Positions 45,010-52,585 of a stretch of 64,000 nt of DNA are shown here, piece after piece. Made by a program: the position numbers and the translations under genes. The DNA lies in NCBI RefSeq assembly GCF_913773735.1, contig NZ_CAJYEB010000049.1, positions 62,001-126,000 on the forward strand, in the 5' to 3' direction. The notes under the pieces were generated by a model. The model was not told the origin of the DNA, made no database searches, and saw only the letters and a program-made list of their open reading frames with translations. Every line of letters starts with the position of its first letter. Positions within the stretch are counted from its first letter, which is position 1. This stretch comes from an uncultured Massilia sp. GTDB taxonomy: Bacteria > Pseudomonadota > Gammaproteobacteria > Burkholderiales > Burkholderiaceae_D.

Positions 45010-45335
45010 GTCGCTTCCTTTTGTTGAAGTCGGGCCGAATCCGGAGCGGCGGACCGGCGATGACAATATGGTAAGCGGATTTTTGACGGGACCTTAACAC
45101 TGTTCGGCACGGCACCATTTGCACCAAACAAGTGCGATGCTTGACGGCATTCACACCATTCCCGATGCGGCACCCTTGTCGTTTATGCAAAGAAACTATT
45201 TTCCTGCTTCCGGCGTGCGGTAGCGCGGGACGATACCCGGCGACGCACCGCGCGCGACCGGCCCGACACGCGGTTGTGCGCGCGCCCGGCGCGGCCGAGA
45301 ATGCTGCCATCCCGTCTCGATGGCATCCCTATCCC
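45010..45335. other. Intergenic control region of 326 bases
   Basis: This separates the divergent iron-sulfur subunit and small secreted protein genes and should contain both promoters. It is less GC-rich at 45060-45180. Two TTGACG hexamers (45083-45088 and 45141-45146, plus strand) match the -35 consensus, but neither has a convincing -10 box at 16-18 bases. No gene is visible in it. Confidence 0.4.
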
Positions 45336-45731
45336 ATGAAACGCCTGTTCGTATTGACTCTGTTCAGCCTGGCGGTCGGCAGCCCCCATGCCGCCGACCT
45401 GTCGGCTCCCTCGCAAGCCCTGGGCGACGCCTCCGCCATGGTGGTCGGCGGGTCGCTCCTGTCGGTGGCGGCCGCCGGCAGCGTGGTCGTCGCCAGCGCG
45501 CAGGCCGTCGGCGACGGCATCGAGATCGTGCTGCGCGGCGCCGCCGGCGCCAGCGTCGCCACCGTGCGCCTGTCCGGCGCCGCCGCACGCGGCGTGCTCG
45601 TCGCAGCCGGCACCACGCTGGACGTGGTGGCGCTGTCCACCGGCCACCTGCTGGTCCTGTCCGGAAAGGCGCTGGCGTTCATCCCGAACGAGGCGGGCAA
45701 GGTCCTGCTGCACCATGGCCGCGCGGCCTGA
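45336..45731 (+). CDS. Small secreted protein, 131 residues
   Basis: A signal peptide (MKRLFVLTLFSLAVGSPHAA) followed by a low-complexity, Ala/Val/Ser-rich mature part with short repeats (GGSLLSVAAAGSVVVASAQA, VATVRLSGAAARGVLVAAGT) and no Cys. I recognise no family. The alternating hydrophobic pattern suggests beta structure, perhaps surface-associated. Its last 17 bases overlap the DUF2145 gene in another frame, so the pair is probably co-translated and co-functional. Confidence 0.65.
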   Translation: MKRLFVLTLFSLAVGSPHAADLSAPSQALGDASAMVVGGSLLSVAAAGSVVVASAQAVGDGIEIVLRGAAGASVATVRLSGAAARGVLVAAGTTLDVVALSTGHLLVLSGKALAFIPNEAGKVLLHHGRAA

Positions 45732-46518
45732 GGCGGTGGGTGCCGCGGCGGCGTTGGCGCTCATGCTGGCGTTGGCCGCCGGCCGGGCCCACGCCGGCCA
45801 GGCCTGCCGCGAGGAGGCGCTGTCGGTGGACGAGGCGCGCCGCGCGATGGCGCTGGCCGAACGCAGCTTCGCCGCGCTGGAAGCGAGCGGCGCCAGCGTC
45901 GCGCTGCTGGCGCGCGCCGGCCAGGACCTGTCCGCCTACGGCCTCGTTTACTCGCACATGGGCATCGCCGTGCGCGACCACCGGGCCGGCCGCTGGACCG
46001 TCGTGCACGCCCTGAACGACTGCGGTACCGCCAGTTCCGACCTGTACGAGGACGGCGTCGGCAACTTCTTCCTGACCGACCTGTTCCGCTACCGCGCGCA
46101 GGTGGCGATTCCCGGTCCCGCGCTGCAGGCGCGCCTCGCCGCCGCCATGGCCGGCACGCTGCCGCGCCGCCTGCACGAGCCGCGCTACAACATGCTGTCC
46201 TATGTGTACGGCACCCGTTACCAGAACTCGAACCAGTGGGTGCTGGAAGTGCTCGCCGGCGCCGAAGTCCCTGCCGGACCCGCCGTCACGCGCGCCGCCG
46301 CCCAGTCCTGGCTGCGCGGGCACGGCTACCGGCCGCCCACCGTGCACGTGCCGGCCGCGGTGCGCCTGGGCGCGCGCATGTTCCGCGCCAACGTCGCCTT
46401 CGACGACCACCCGTTCGACCGGCGCATGGCGGGCAGCATCGACACCGTGAGCACCGATGCCGTGCTGGCCTGGCTGCGCCAGCGCGATCCGGATGCACGG
46501 GTATTGCTCATCGAATAA
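45715..46518 (+). CDS. DUF2145 family protein with signal peptide
   Basis: A 267-residue protein. After an N-terminal hydrophobic signal (ALALMLALAAGRAHAGQACR) it has the DUF2145 blocks YGLVYSHMGIAVRDHRAG, TVVHALNDCGTASSDLYEDG, RYNMLSYVYGTRYQNSNQWV and RMFRANVAFDDHPFDRRMAG. DUF2145 has no established function; the Cys, His and Asn residues look like an active-site set of a papain-like or NlpC-like enzyme (C-x-x, then H), but this is inference. The ATG at 45715 lies inside the previous gene, overlapping it by 17 bases. A TetR-regulated efflux operon begins 80 bases later on the same strand. Confidence 0.75.
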   Translation: MAARPEAVGAAAALALMLALAAGRAHAGQACREEALSVDEARRAMALAERSFAALEASGASVALLARAGQDLSAYGLVYSHMGIAVRDHRAGRWTVVHALNDCGTASSDLYEDGVGNFFLTDLFRYRAQVAIPGPALQARLAAAMAGTLPRRLHEPRYNMLSYVYGTRYQNSNQWVLEVLAGAEVPAGPAVTRAAAQSWLRGHGYRPPTVHVPAAVRLGARMFRANVAFDDHPFDRRMAGSIDTVSTDAVLAWLRQRDPDARVLLIE

Positions 46519-46598
46519 AACTTTTCCTTGCACGAATCGAACTGCGCGGTTGTTATAAAAAGTTTACGATTGATTTAACTCAAACAGTCGTTTAACTG
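46519..46598. promoter_or_regulatory. AT-rich promoter/operator region of the efflux operon
   Basis: This 80-base stretch is far more AT-rich than its surroundings. The heptamer TTTAACT occurs twice, about 19 bases apart, just before the ATG of the TetR gene, and an AAACAGTCGTTT core lies between. Such an arrangement is what an autoregulating TetR protein could bind. It also includes TATAAAAAG as a possible -10 region. Confidence 0.4.
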
Positions 46599-47318
46599 AT
46601 GATCGAAGACGATTCCGTGCCCGCGTCCTGCGGCCGCAAGCCGCGCAGCGACGGCGTGCACGCCCGCGAGCGCATCCTCGCCAGCGCCCTGCGCCTGTTC
46701 GCCGAGCGCGGCTACGCCAGCACCTCGGTGCGCGAACTCGCCCAGGCGGCCGACGCCAACGTCGCCGCCATCGCCTACTATTTCGGCGACAAGGCGGGGC
46801 TGTACCGCGCCGCCCTCTACGAACCGCTGCAGCGCGCGGCGGACGCCGACCTGCCGACCTTCGACGCGCCCGGCCTGGCGCTGCGCGAAGCGCTCGCCCG
46901 CTTCCTGCGCAACTGCCTGCAACCGCTGGACGACGGCCCGGCCGCGCTGCTGAGCGTGCGCCTGCGCCTGCGCGAAGCCTTCGAGCCGACCGGCATGCTC
47001 GAGGAGGAGCGCACCAGCCGCGAACGGCTGCAGCGGCGCCTGCGGGCGCTGCTGGCGCGCGAACTGGGGTTGCCGGCGCCCGATCCCGACCTGCACGCGC
47101 TGACGTTCTCGATCTGGGCGCTCGTCACCTATCCCTACATCGGCCACGAACACATCGCGCGCGCCGCGCCCGGCCTGTTCGACGCCCCCGGCGCCCTCGA
47201 CGCCTGGGTCGCGCGCCTGGCCGCCTATGCCTGCGCGATGGTCGACGCCGAACGCGCGCGCCGCGCCGCCGCGCCCGCATGCCAGCCAGACTCCCAACCG
47301 ACAGGAACCCCGCGATGA
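46599..47318 (+). CDS. TetR/AcrR-family regulator of the efflux operon
   Basis: A 239-residue regulator. The N-terminal helix-turn-helix is RERILASALRLFAERGYAST then SVRELAQAADANVAAIAYYF GDKAGLY. The C-terminal domain resembles the DUF1956/CecR-type ligand domain. It is the first gene of an efflux operon and its stop overlaps the periplasmic adaptor start (ATGA), so it probably represses its own operon and responds to a substrate of the pump. The ATG at 46599 lies just after an AT-rich operator-like region. Confidence 0.88.
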   Translation: MIEDDSVPASCGRKPRSDGVHARERILASALRLFAERGYASTSVRELAQAADANVAAIAYYFGDKAGLYRAALYEPLQRAADADLPTFDAPGLALREALARFLRNCLQPLDDGPAALLSVRLRLREAFEPTGMLEEERTSRERLQRRLRALLARELGLPAPDPDLHALTFSIWALVTYPYIGHEHIARAAPGLFDAPGALDAWVARLAAYACAMVDAERARRAAAPACQPDSQPTGTPR

Positions 47319-48574
47319 CCGACCAGCAGGACGACGACAGGACGCCGGATGCGCAGTCCGGCAGCAATGACGACCAGGACCAGGGCCGCGGCAAGGAAAA
47401 GGACGAGGACAAGGCCAAGGAAGGCGGCGACGCCAAGGACGGCGGGCAGGTCTCGCCCGCGAAGAAGCGCAAGATCCGCATCGTGCTGGTGGTCGTCGGC
47501 ATCGTCGTGCTGCTGGCCGGCCTGGGCTGGCTGCTGTATTACCAGCTCCACGGCAAGTACTTCGAAGAGACCGACGACGCCTACACGCAGGCCGACACGG
47601 TGACGGTCTCGCCCAAGGTCGGCGGCTACGTCGAGGCAGTGCTGGTGAACGAGAACCAGGACGTGCGCGCCGGCCAGGCGCTGGTGCGCATCGACGCGCG
47701 CGACTACCGCGCCCAGGCCGAGCAGTTCCAGGCCCAGATCGACATCGCGCGCGCCAATGCCGACGCGGTGCGCGCCCAGATCGCGGAACAGGAGTCGACT
47801 GTCGCGCAGATGCGCGCCCAGCTGGCGGCCGCGCGAGACAACGCGTCGTTCGCCGCCGGCGAGGCGCGCCGCTACGCGCCGCTGGTGGAGATCGGCGCCG
47901 AGAACGCCCAGGTCCTGGCGGCGCGCCGCAACGACGCCGACCAGGGCGCCCGCCAGGTCGCCGCCCAGCGCGCGGCGCTGGAGAATGCGACCAGGCGCAT
48001 CGTGTCGCTGCAGGCCCAGGTACGCCAGGCCGAAGCCCAGGCCGGCACCGCGCGCGCCCAGCTGAAGGCGGCCGAGGTCAACCTCGAATCGACGACGCTC
48101 ACCGCCAGCGTGGCCGGCCGCGTCGGCGACCGCCAGGTGCGCGTCGGCCAGTTCGTCCAGCCCGGCACGCGCCTGATGACGCTGGTCCCGCTGGGCACGC
48201 TGTACATCGGCGCCAACTTCAAGGAAACCCAGATCGGCCGCATGCGCGTGGGCCAGCCCGCCGAGGTCAAGGTCGACGCCCTGCCCGGCCTGGCGCTGCA
48301 CGGCCACGTCGAGAGCCTCGCGCCCGGCACCAGCGCCCAGTTCTCGCTGCTGCCGCCGCAGAACGCCACCGGCAACTTCACCAAGATCGTCCAGCGCGTG
48401 CCGGTGCGCATCGCCCTCGACGCCGGCCCGGAAACGCGCCGCATCCTGGTGCCGGGCCTGTCGCTGAAGGTCGAAGTCGACACCCGCAACGCCAAGGACG
48501 ACTATCAGCGGATCAAGGACCACGAAGAGGAACGCCAGGACGCCCACGAGGACGCGCGCAAGGAGCGCGGGTGA
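47315..48574 (+). CDS. HlyD/EmrA-family periplasmic adaptor subunit
   Basis: A 419-residue membrane fusion protein. A charged cytosolic N-terminus (many Asp, Glu and Lys) leads to one membrane helix (RIVLVVVGIVVLLAGLGWLL), then the biotinyl-lipoyl-like motif ETDDAYTQADTVTVSPKVGG and a long alpha-helical hairpin, typical of EmrA partners of MFS pumps. The C-terminal TLYIGANFKETQIGRMRVGQ is the adaptor beta-barrel. It starts four bases within the TetR gene (ATGA) and ends coupled to the MFS gene (GTGA). AGGAA lies before the ATG. Confidence 0.92.
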   Translation: MTDQQDDDRTPDAQSGSNDDQDQGRGKEKDEDKAKEGGDAKDGGQVSPAKKRKIRIVLVVVGIVVLLAGLGWLLYYQLHGKYFEETDDAYTQADTVTVSPKVGGYVEAVLVNENQDVRAGQALVRIDARDYRAQAEQFQAQIDIARANADAVRAQIAEQESTVAQMRAQLAAARDNASFAAGEARRYAPLVEIGAENAQVLAARRNDADQGARQVAAQRAALENATRRIVSLQAQVRQAEAQAGTARAQLKAAEVNLESTTLTASVAGRVGDRQVRVGQFVQPGTRLMTLVPLGTLYIGANFKETQIGRMRVGQPAEVKVDALPGLALHGHVESLAPGTSAQFSLLPPQNATGNFTKIVQRVPVRIALDAGPETRRILVPGLSLKVEVDTRNAKDDYQRIKDHEEERQDAHEDARKERG

Positions 48575-50121
48575 GCGCCGCCGCGCAGGGCGCGCAGGCT
48601 GGCGGGCGCGCCGACGCCGGCGCCTGGCTGGCGGTGGCCGCCGGCACGCTGGGGGCGCTGATGGCCACGCTCGACATCTCGATCGTGAACTCCTCGCTGC
48701 CGACGATCCAGGGCGAGATCGGCGCCAGCGGCACCGAGGGCACCTGGATCGCCACCGGCTACCTGGTCGCGGAAATCGTCATCATCCCGCTCTCGGGCTG
48801 GCTGGAACGCGTGTTCGGGCTGCGCACCTTCCTGCTGCTGGTGGCCGCGCTGTTCACCGGCTTCTCGGTGCTGTGCGGGCTGTCGACGTCGCTCGGGATG
48901 ATGATCGCGGGGCGCGTCGGCCAGGGCTTCACCGGCGGCGCCATGATCCCGACCGCGCAGACCATCATCGCCACCCGCCTGCCGCGCAGCCAGCAGCCGG
49001 TCGGCACGGCCATGTTCGGCGCCACCGCCATCCTCGGGCCGGTGGTCGGCCCGCTGATCGGCGGGTGGCTGACCGAGAACCTGAGCTGGCACTATGCCTT
49101 CTTCCTCAACGTCCCGATCTGCATCGGCCTGGTGATCCTGCTGCTGGTCGGCCTGCCGCACGAAAAGCCGCAGGCCGGCCAGCTGCTGCAGGCCGACTGG
49201 CTCGGCATCGCGGGCCTGGCCGCGTTCCTCGGCGGCCTGACGGTGGTGCTGGAGGAAGGCGAGCGCGAACAGTGGTACTCGTCGCGCGAGATCGTCTGGC
49301 TGACGATCGTCTCGGCGATCGGCTTCGTGCTGCTGATGGTCGGCCAGGTGACGGCCAGGCGGCCCGTCATCCGCCTCAAGCTCCTGCTCGACCGCCAGTT
49401 CGGCAGCGTGGTCGCGATGGGCATCGTGATCGGCATGGTGATCTACGGCACCTCCTACGTGATCCCGCAGTTCCTGTCCGCGATCAGCGGCTACAACGCC
49501 CTCCAGTCGGGCAAGATCGTGGCGCTGGGCGGCCTGCCCAGCCTGTTGATGATGCCGCTGGTGCCGCTGCTGATCCGCTACGTCGACATCCGCCTGGCGG
49601 TCGGCTTCGGCCTGGCCGTGCTGGCCTTCAGCGCCTGGCTCGACAGCGACCTGACGGCGCAGGCGGCCGGCGGCGACTTCGTGGCCGGGCAACTGATCCG
49701 CGGCGTCGGCACCATCTTCGCGATGCTGTTCCTGAACCAGGCGGCGATCCAGTCGGTCACGCCGGACCATGCCAGCGACGCCGCCGGCCTGTTCAACGCG
49801 GCGCGCAATATGGGCGGCTCGCTGGCGCTGGCCGGCATCGCCGTGCTGCAGGACCAGCGCCTGTGGCTGCACGAGCGGCGCATCGAGGAAACGCTGGGCG
49901 CGAACCGGGTGGCCGTGCAGGACTGGCTGGCGGCCCAGGCGCAGGGGTCCGGCGGCATGGCCGGCGCGCTGCGCAGCCTGCAGGGCACGATCCAGCTGCA
50001 GGCGCTGACGATGACGTACATGGACCTGTTCTGGATCCTGTCGGTGGGCATCTGCTGCGTGATCCCGCTGGTGCTATTCCTGCGTCCCCTGAACAAGAGC
50101 GCCCCGGTGGCGGGCCACTGA
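48571..50121 (+). CDS. DHA2-family (EmrB/QacA) MFS multidrug efflux transporter
   Basis: A 516-residue pump with 14 hydrophobic segments. Diagnostic parts are LMATLDISIVNSSLPTIQGE in helix 1, GTWIATGYLVAEIVIIPLSG and the motif C region FGATAILGPVVGPLIGGWLT. It uses the proton gradient to drive drug efflux together with the adaptor upstream and the outer-membrane channel downstream. The start is GTG at 48571, overlapping the adaptor stop. Substrates are not predictable from sequence. Confidence 0.92.
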   Translation: MSAAAQGAQAGGRADAGAWLAVAAGTLGALMATLDISIVNSSLPTIQGEIGASGTEGTWIATGYLVAEIVIIPLSGWLERVFGLRTFLLLVAALFTGFSVLCGLSTSLGMMIAGRVGQGFTGGAMIPTAQTIIATRLPRSQQPVGTAMFGATAILGPVVGPLIGGWLTENLSWHYAFFLNVPICIGLVILLLVGLPHEKPQAGQLLQADWLGIAGLAAFLGGLTVVLEEGEREQWYSSREIVWLTIVSAIGFVLLMVGQVTARRPVIRLKLLLDRQFGSVVAMGIVIGMVIYGTSYVIPQFLSAISGYNALQSGKIVALGGLPSLLMMPLVPLLIRYVDIRLAVGFGLAVLAFSAWLDSDLTAQAAGGDFVAGQLIRGVGTIFAMLFLNQAAIQSVTPDHASDAAGLFNAARNMGGSLALAGIAVLQDQRLWLHERRIEETLGANRVAVQDWLAAQAQGSGGMAGALRSLQGTIQLQALTMTYMDLFWILSVGICCVIPLVLFLRPLNKSAPVAGH

Positions 50122-50130
50122 GGAGTCACG

Positions 50131-51624
50131 ATGAAGCCAACCCTACTTGCTGGCATCCTCGCCCTGTCGCTGGCGGGCTGCACGACCGTCGGGACCGACT
50201 ACGCGGGTCCCCCCGCCACCGTCCAGGGCGCCGCGTTCGCGCGCGCCGGCGCGCCCGCCGATCCCGCGTCGGTCCCGGGCCAGGTGCTGGCGCACTGGTG
50301 GACCGCGCTGGACGACCCCGTGCTGGACGCCCTGGTCGAACGCGCGCTGCACGCCAACCCGACTCTGGCCGTCGCGTCGGCGCGCCTGCGCCAGGCCCGC
50401 GCCGCGCTGCGCAGCGAACGCGCCGCCAGTCTCCCGAACGGCACCGCCACCCTGCTGGCCGCCCATGCGCACCTGCCGCCGCTGGGCGACCTGGCGGGCG
50501 GCGCCCAGGGCCAGCCGGACCAGGGGCAGGCGGCGAGCCAGGGCGGCGCGGCGCTGCCGTCCTCGCTGAACCTGTACAGCGCCGGCTTCGACGCCACCTG
50601 GGAAATCGACCTGTTCGGCGGCCGCCGCCGCGCCGCCGAGGCCGCCGGCGCGCTGGCCGACGCCGCCGCGGCCAACCTGGCCGACGCCCAGCTGAGCCTT
50701 GCCGCGGAAGTGGCGCAGGCCTACGTCAACCTGCGCGCCACCCAGGCCCGGATCGCGCTGAGCGACGCCGCCATCGCGCGCCAGCAGCAGGCGCTCGACC
50801 TGACCGCGCGCCGCGTGGCCGCGGGCACGGCATCGCGGCTCGACCTGGAACGCCTGCAGGGCCAGCTGGAATCGACCCGCGCCGACGCCGAACCGCTCGG
50901 CGCCCAGCTCGACGCCTTGCGCGACGAGCTGGCGGTGCTGGTGGGCCAGGCGCCCGGCGCCATCGACGCAGCGCTGGGCACGCCCGCCGCCGGCGCCGCC
51001 GCGGTGCCGCTGCCGCCGGCGAGCGTCGCCGTCGGCGATCCGGCCGCGATGCTGCGCCGCCGCCCCGACATCCGCGCCGCCGAACGCACGCTGGCCGCGC
51101 GCAACGCCCAGGTCGGCCAGGCCGAGGCGGCGCGCTTCCCGCGCCTGACCCTGCTCGGCATGATCGGCATCGGCGGCACCCACCTGCGCGACCTGACGCA
51201 CCTGGACGACTACACGGCGGTGGCGGCGCCGCAGCTGAGCTGGAACGTCCTCGACTTCGGCCGCGCCAGGGCGGGCGTGGCCCGGGCCGAAGGCGTGCGC
51301 GAGGAAGCCGAGGCGCAGTACCGGCTGGCCGTGCTGGGCGCGCTGCGCGACGCCGAGGACGCGCTGTCGCGCTTTCGCCAGCGCCGCACGACGGTGGCGA
51401 CGATCGCCCGCGCCAAGGCCACGGCCGACCGCGCCGCGCTGCTGACGGGCGCGCGCCGCAAGGCCGGCACCGCCAACCTGATCGACATGCTCGACGCCGA
51501 GCGCCAGCAGCTGGCGGCGGAACAGAACCTGGCGCAGGCGCAGGCGGCGCTGACCGGGGATTTCATCGCCCTGCACAAGGCGCTGGGGCTGGGGTGGGAC
51601 GACGCGGCCGGGTCCGGCCGCTAG
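50131..51624 (+). CDS. Outer-membrane efflux lipoprotein (NodT/OprM-like)
   Basis: A 497-residue outer-membrane factor. The lipoprotein signal is MKPTLLAGILALSLAGCTTV, with lipid attachment at the Cys. Two repeated domains follow, e.g. ATWEIDLFGGRRRAAEAAGA and SWNVLDFGRARAGVARAEGV. It closes the tripartite pump encoded by the two upstream genes. The start codon follows the MFS stop by nine bases, with GAGGAG in between. This is the last gene of the efflux operon. Confidence 0.92.
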   Translation: MKPTLLAGILALSLAGCTTVGTDYAGPPATVQGAAFARAGAPADPASVPGQVLAHWWTALDDPVLDALVERALHANPTLAVASARLRQARAALRSERAASLPNGTATLLAAHAHLPPLGDLAGGAQGQPDQGQAASQGGAALPSSLNLYSAGFDATWEIDLFGGRRRAAEAAGALADAAAANLADAQLSLAAEVAQAYVNLRATQARIALSDAAIARQQQALDLTARRVAAGTASRLDLERLQGQLESTRADAEPLGAQLDALRDELAVLVGQAPGAIDAALGTPAAGAAAVPLPPASVAVGDPAAMLRRRPDIRAAERTLAARNAQVGQAEAARFPRLTLLGMIGIGGTHLRDLTHLDDYTAVAAPQLSWNVLDFGRARAGVARAEGVREEAEAQYRLAVLGALRDAEDALSRFRQRRTTVATIARAKATADRAALLTGARRKAGTANLIDMLDAERQQLAAEQNLAQAQAALTGDFIALHKALGLGWDDAAGSGR

Positions 51625-51765
51625 GACGCGCATCGCGGCCGAGCGCTGGGCGCTGGGCGCTCCCGCACGCTTGTCGTGGCGTGGACGAGAGACCCGTCCC
51701 CCCCCTGACCGATGCGTCGGACCCGGACGCGCGTCGGCGGCGCTCCAGCAACAGGCCGGGTGCGT

Positions 51766-52284
51766 TCATCGATCGCCGCCGGCGGCGGCGCGGCGGCGCG
51801 CATGCGGTCGCAGCCGTCCCCAGTCGGCCGGATGGCGGCGCGACTCGCGCCCGGGATCGTGCAGCCAGCAACGACCGCACGCGCGCGACTGCACGAGCCT
51901 GCCGGCATCGTCGCCCAGCGTGACGGTGCAGCGGAACGGCTTGCCGTACCCGGCCAGGTAGCGCATCGGCCCCGCGAAGCCCGCGTCGGGCGCGGCGTCG
52001 AACTCCACCAGCACCTCGGCACGCGCCAGCGCCGGGACCGCGATACCGTGCGCGCCCAAGGCCCACGCCAGGTAATCCGCCCAGCGCCGCGCCATCGCCA
52101 GGCAGTCCGGCGCCGGCGGCGTGGCGCCGCCAGCGCGCAGGTCCAGCACGACCGATGGCGTGGCCGGATCGGCCGCCGCGTACAGTTTGCCCAGGGCCCA
52201 GTAGCCGTCCTGGTCGTTATTGCGGCCGACGAAGGCGTCGCGCAGGCCGCTCGCCACGTGCCGCAGTGTCTTGGTTCTTACCAT
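51766..52284 (-). CDS. Unknown soluble protein, 172 residues
   Basis: The product begins MVRTKTLRHVASGLRDAFVG and RNNDQDGYWALGKLYAAAD. The middle has CLAMARRWADYLAWALGAHG and a short Cys pair in ACGRCWLHDPGRES near residue 150. No family is recognised. I chose the ATG at 52284, which has GAGG eight bases upstream, rather than the earlier in-frame start. It converges on the efflux operon with a 141-base gap and diverges from the hydrolase gene at 52586. Confidence 0.6.
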   Translation of the reverse strand: MVRTKTLRHVASGLRDAFVGRNNDQDGYWALGKLYAAADPATPSVVLDLRAGGATPPAPDCLAMARRWADYLAWALGAHGIAVPALARAEVLVEFDAAPDAGFAGPMRYLAGYGKPFRCTVTLGDDAGRLVQSRACGRCWLHDPGRESRRHPADWGRLRPHARRRAAAGGDR

Positions 52285-52585
52285 GGTGTTTGCCTCGTCG
52301 TCGCCCTGCCCGGAAACCGCATGATGCCACAGGCGCGAATCAGGCAAATGCACGGATTGTCACGCCGCCGGACGGCGCAGCGGCGGCCTGGCTGGGAGCG
52401 GGGAGCGGACGGCATGGGCAATGCGACGTGGTGCTGGCGCGATCCTCGCGCGCAGTTCCCCGCAAGCCGTACGGCAGCGCGCATTGCGCGCGTCAATACG
52501 GCATCCGCTGTTAAAAATCCGGCAAACACTTTCCAAGCGGATTTATACTGCGCGTTTTGCCTGTTCCCACCACGCCAAGGAACCC
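52285..52585. other. Intergenic region of 301 bases
   Basis: The region lies between the divergent 172-residue gene and the CocE-like hydrolase gene. A possible -10 box, TATACT, occurs at 52544-52549 in an AT-richer patch (52510-52560), but a -35 box at the right distance is not convincing. Nothing else is visible. Confidence 0.4.
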
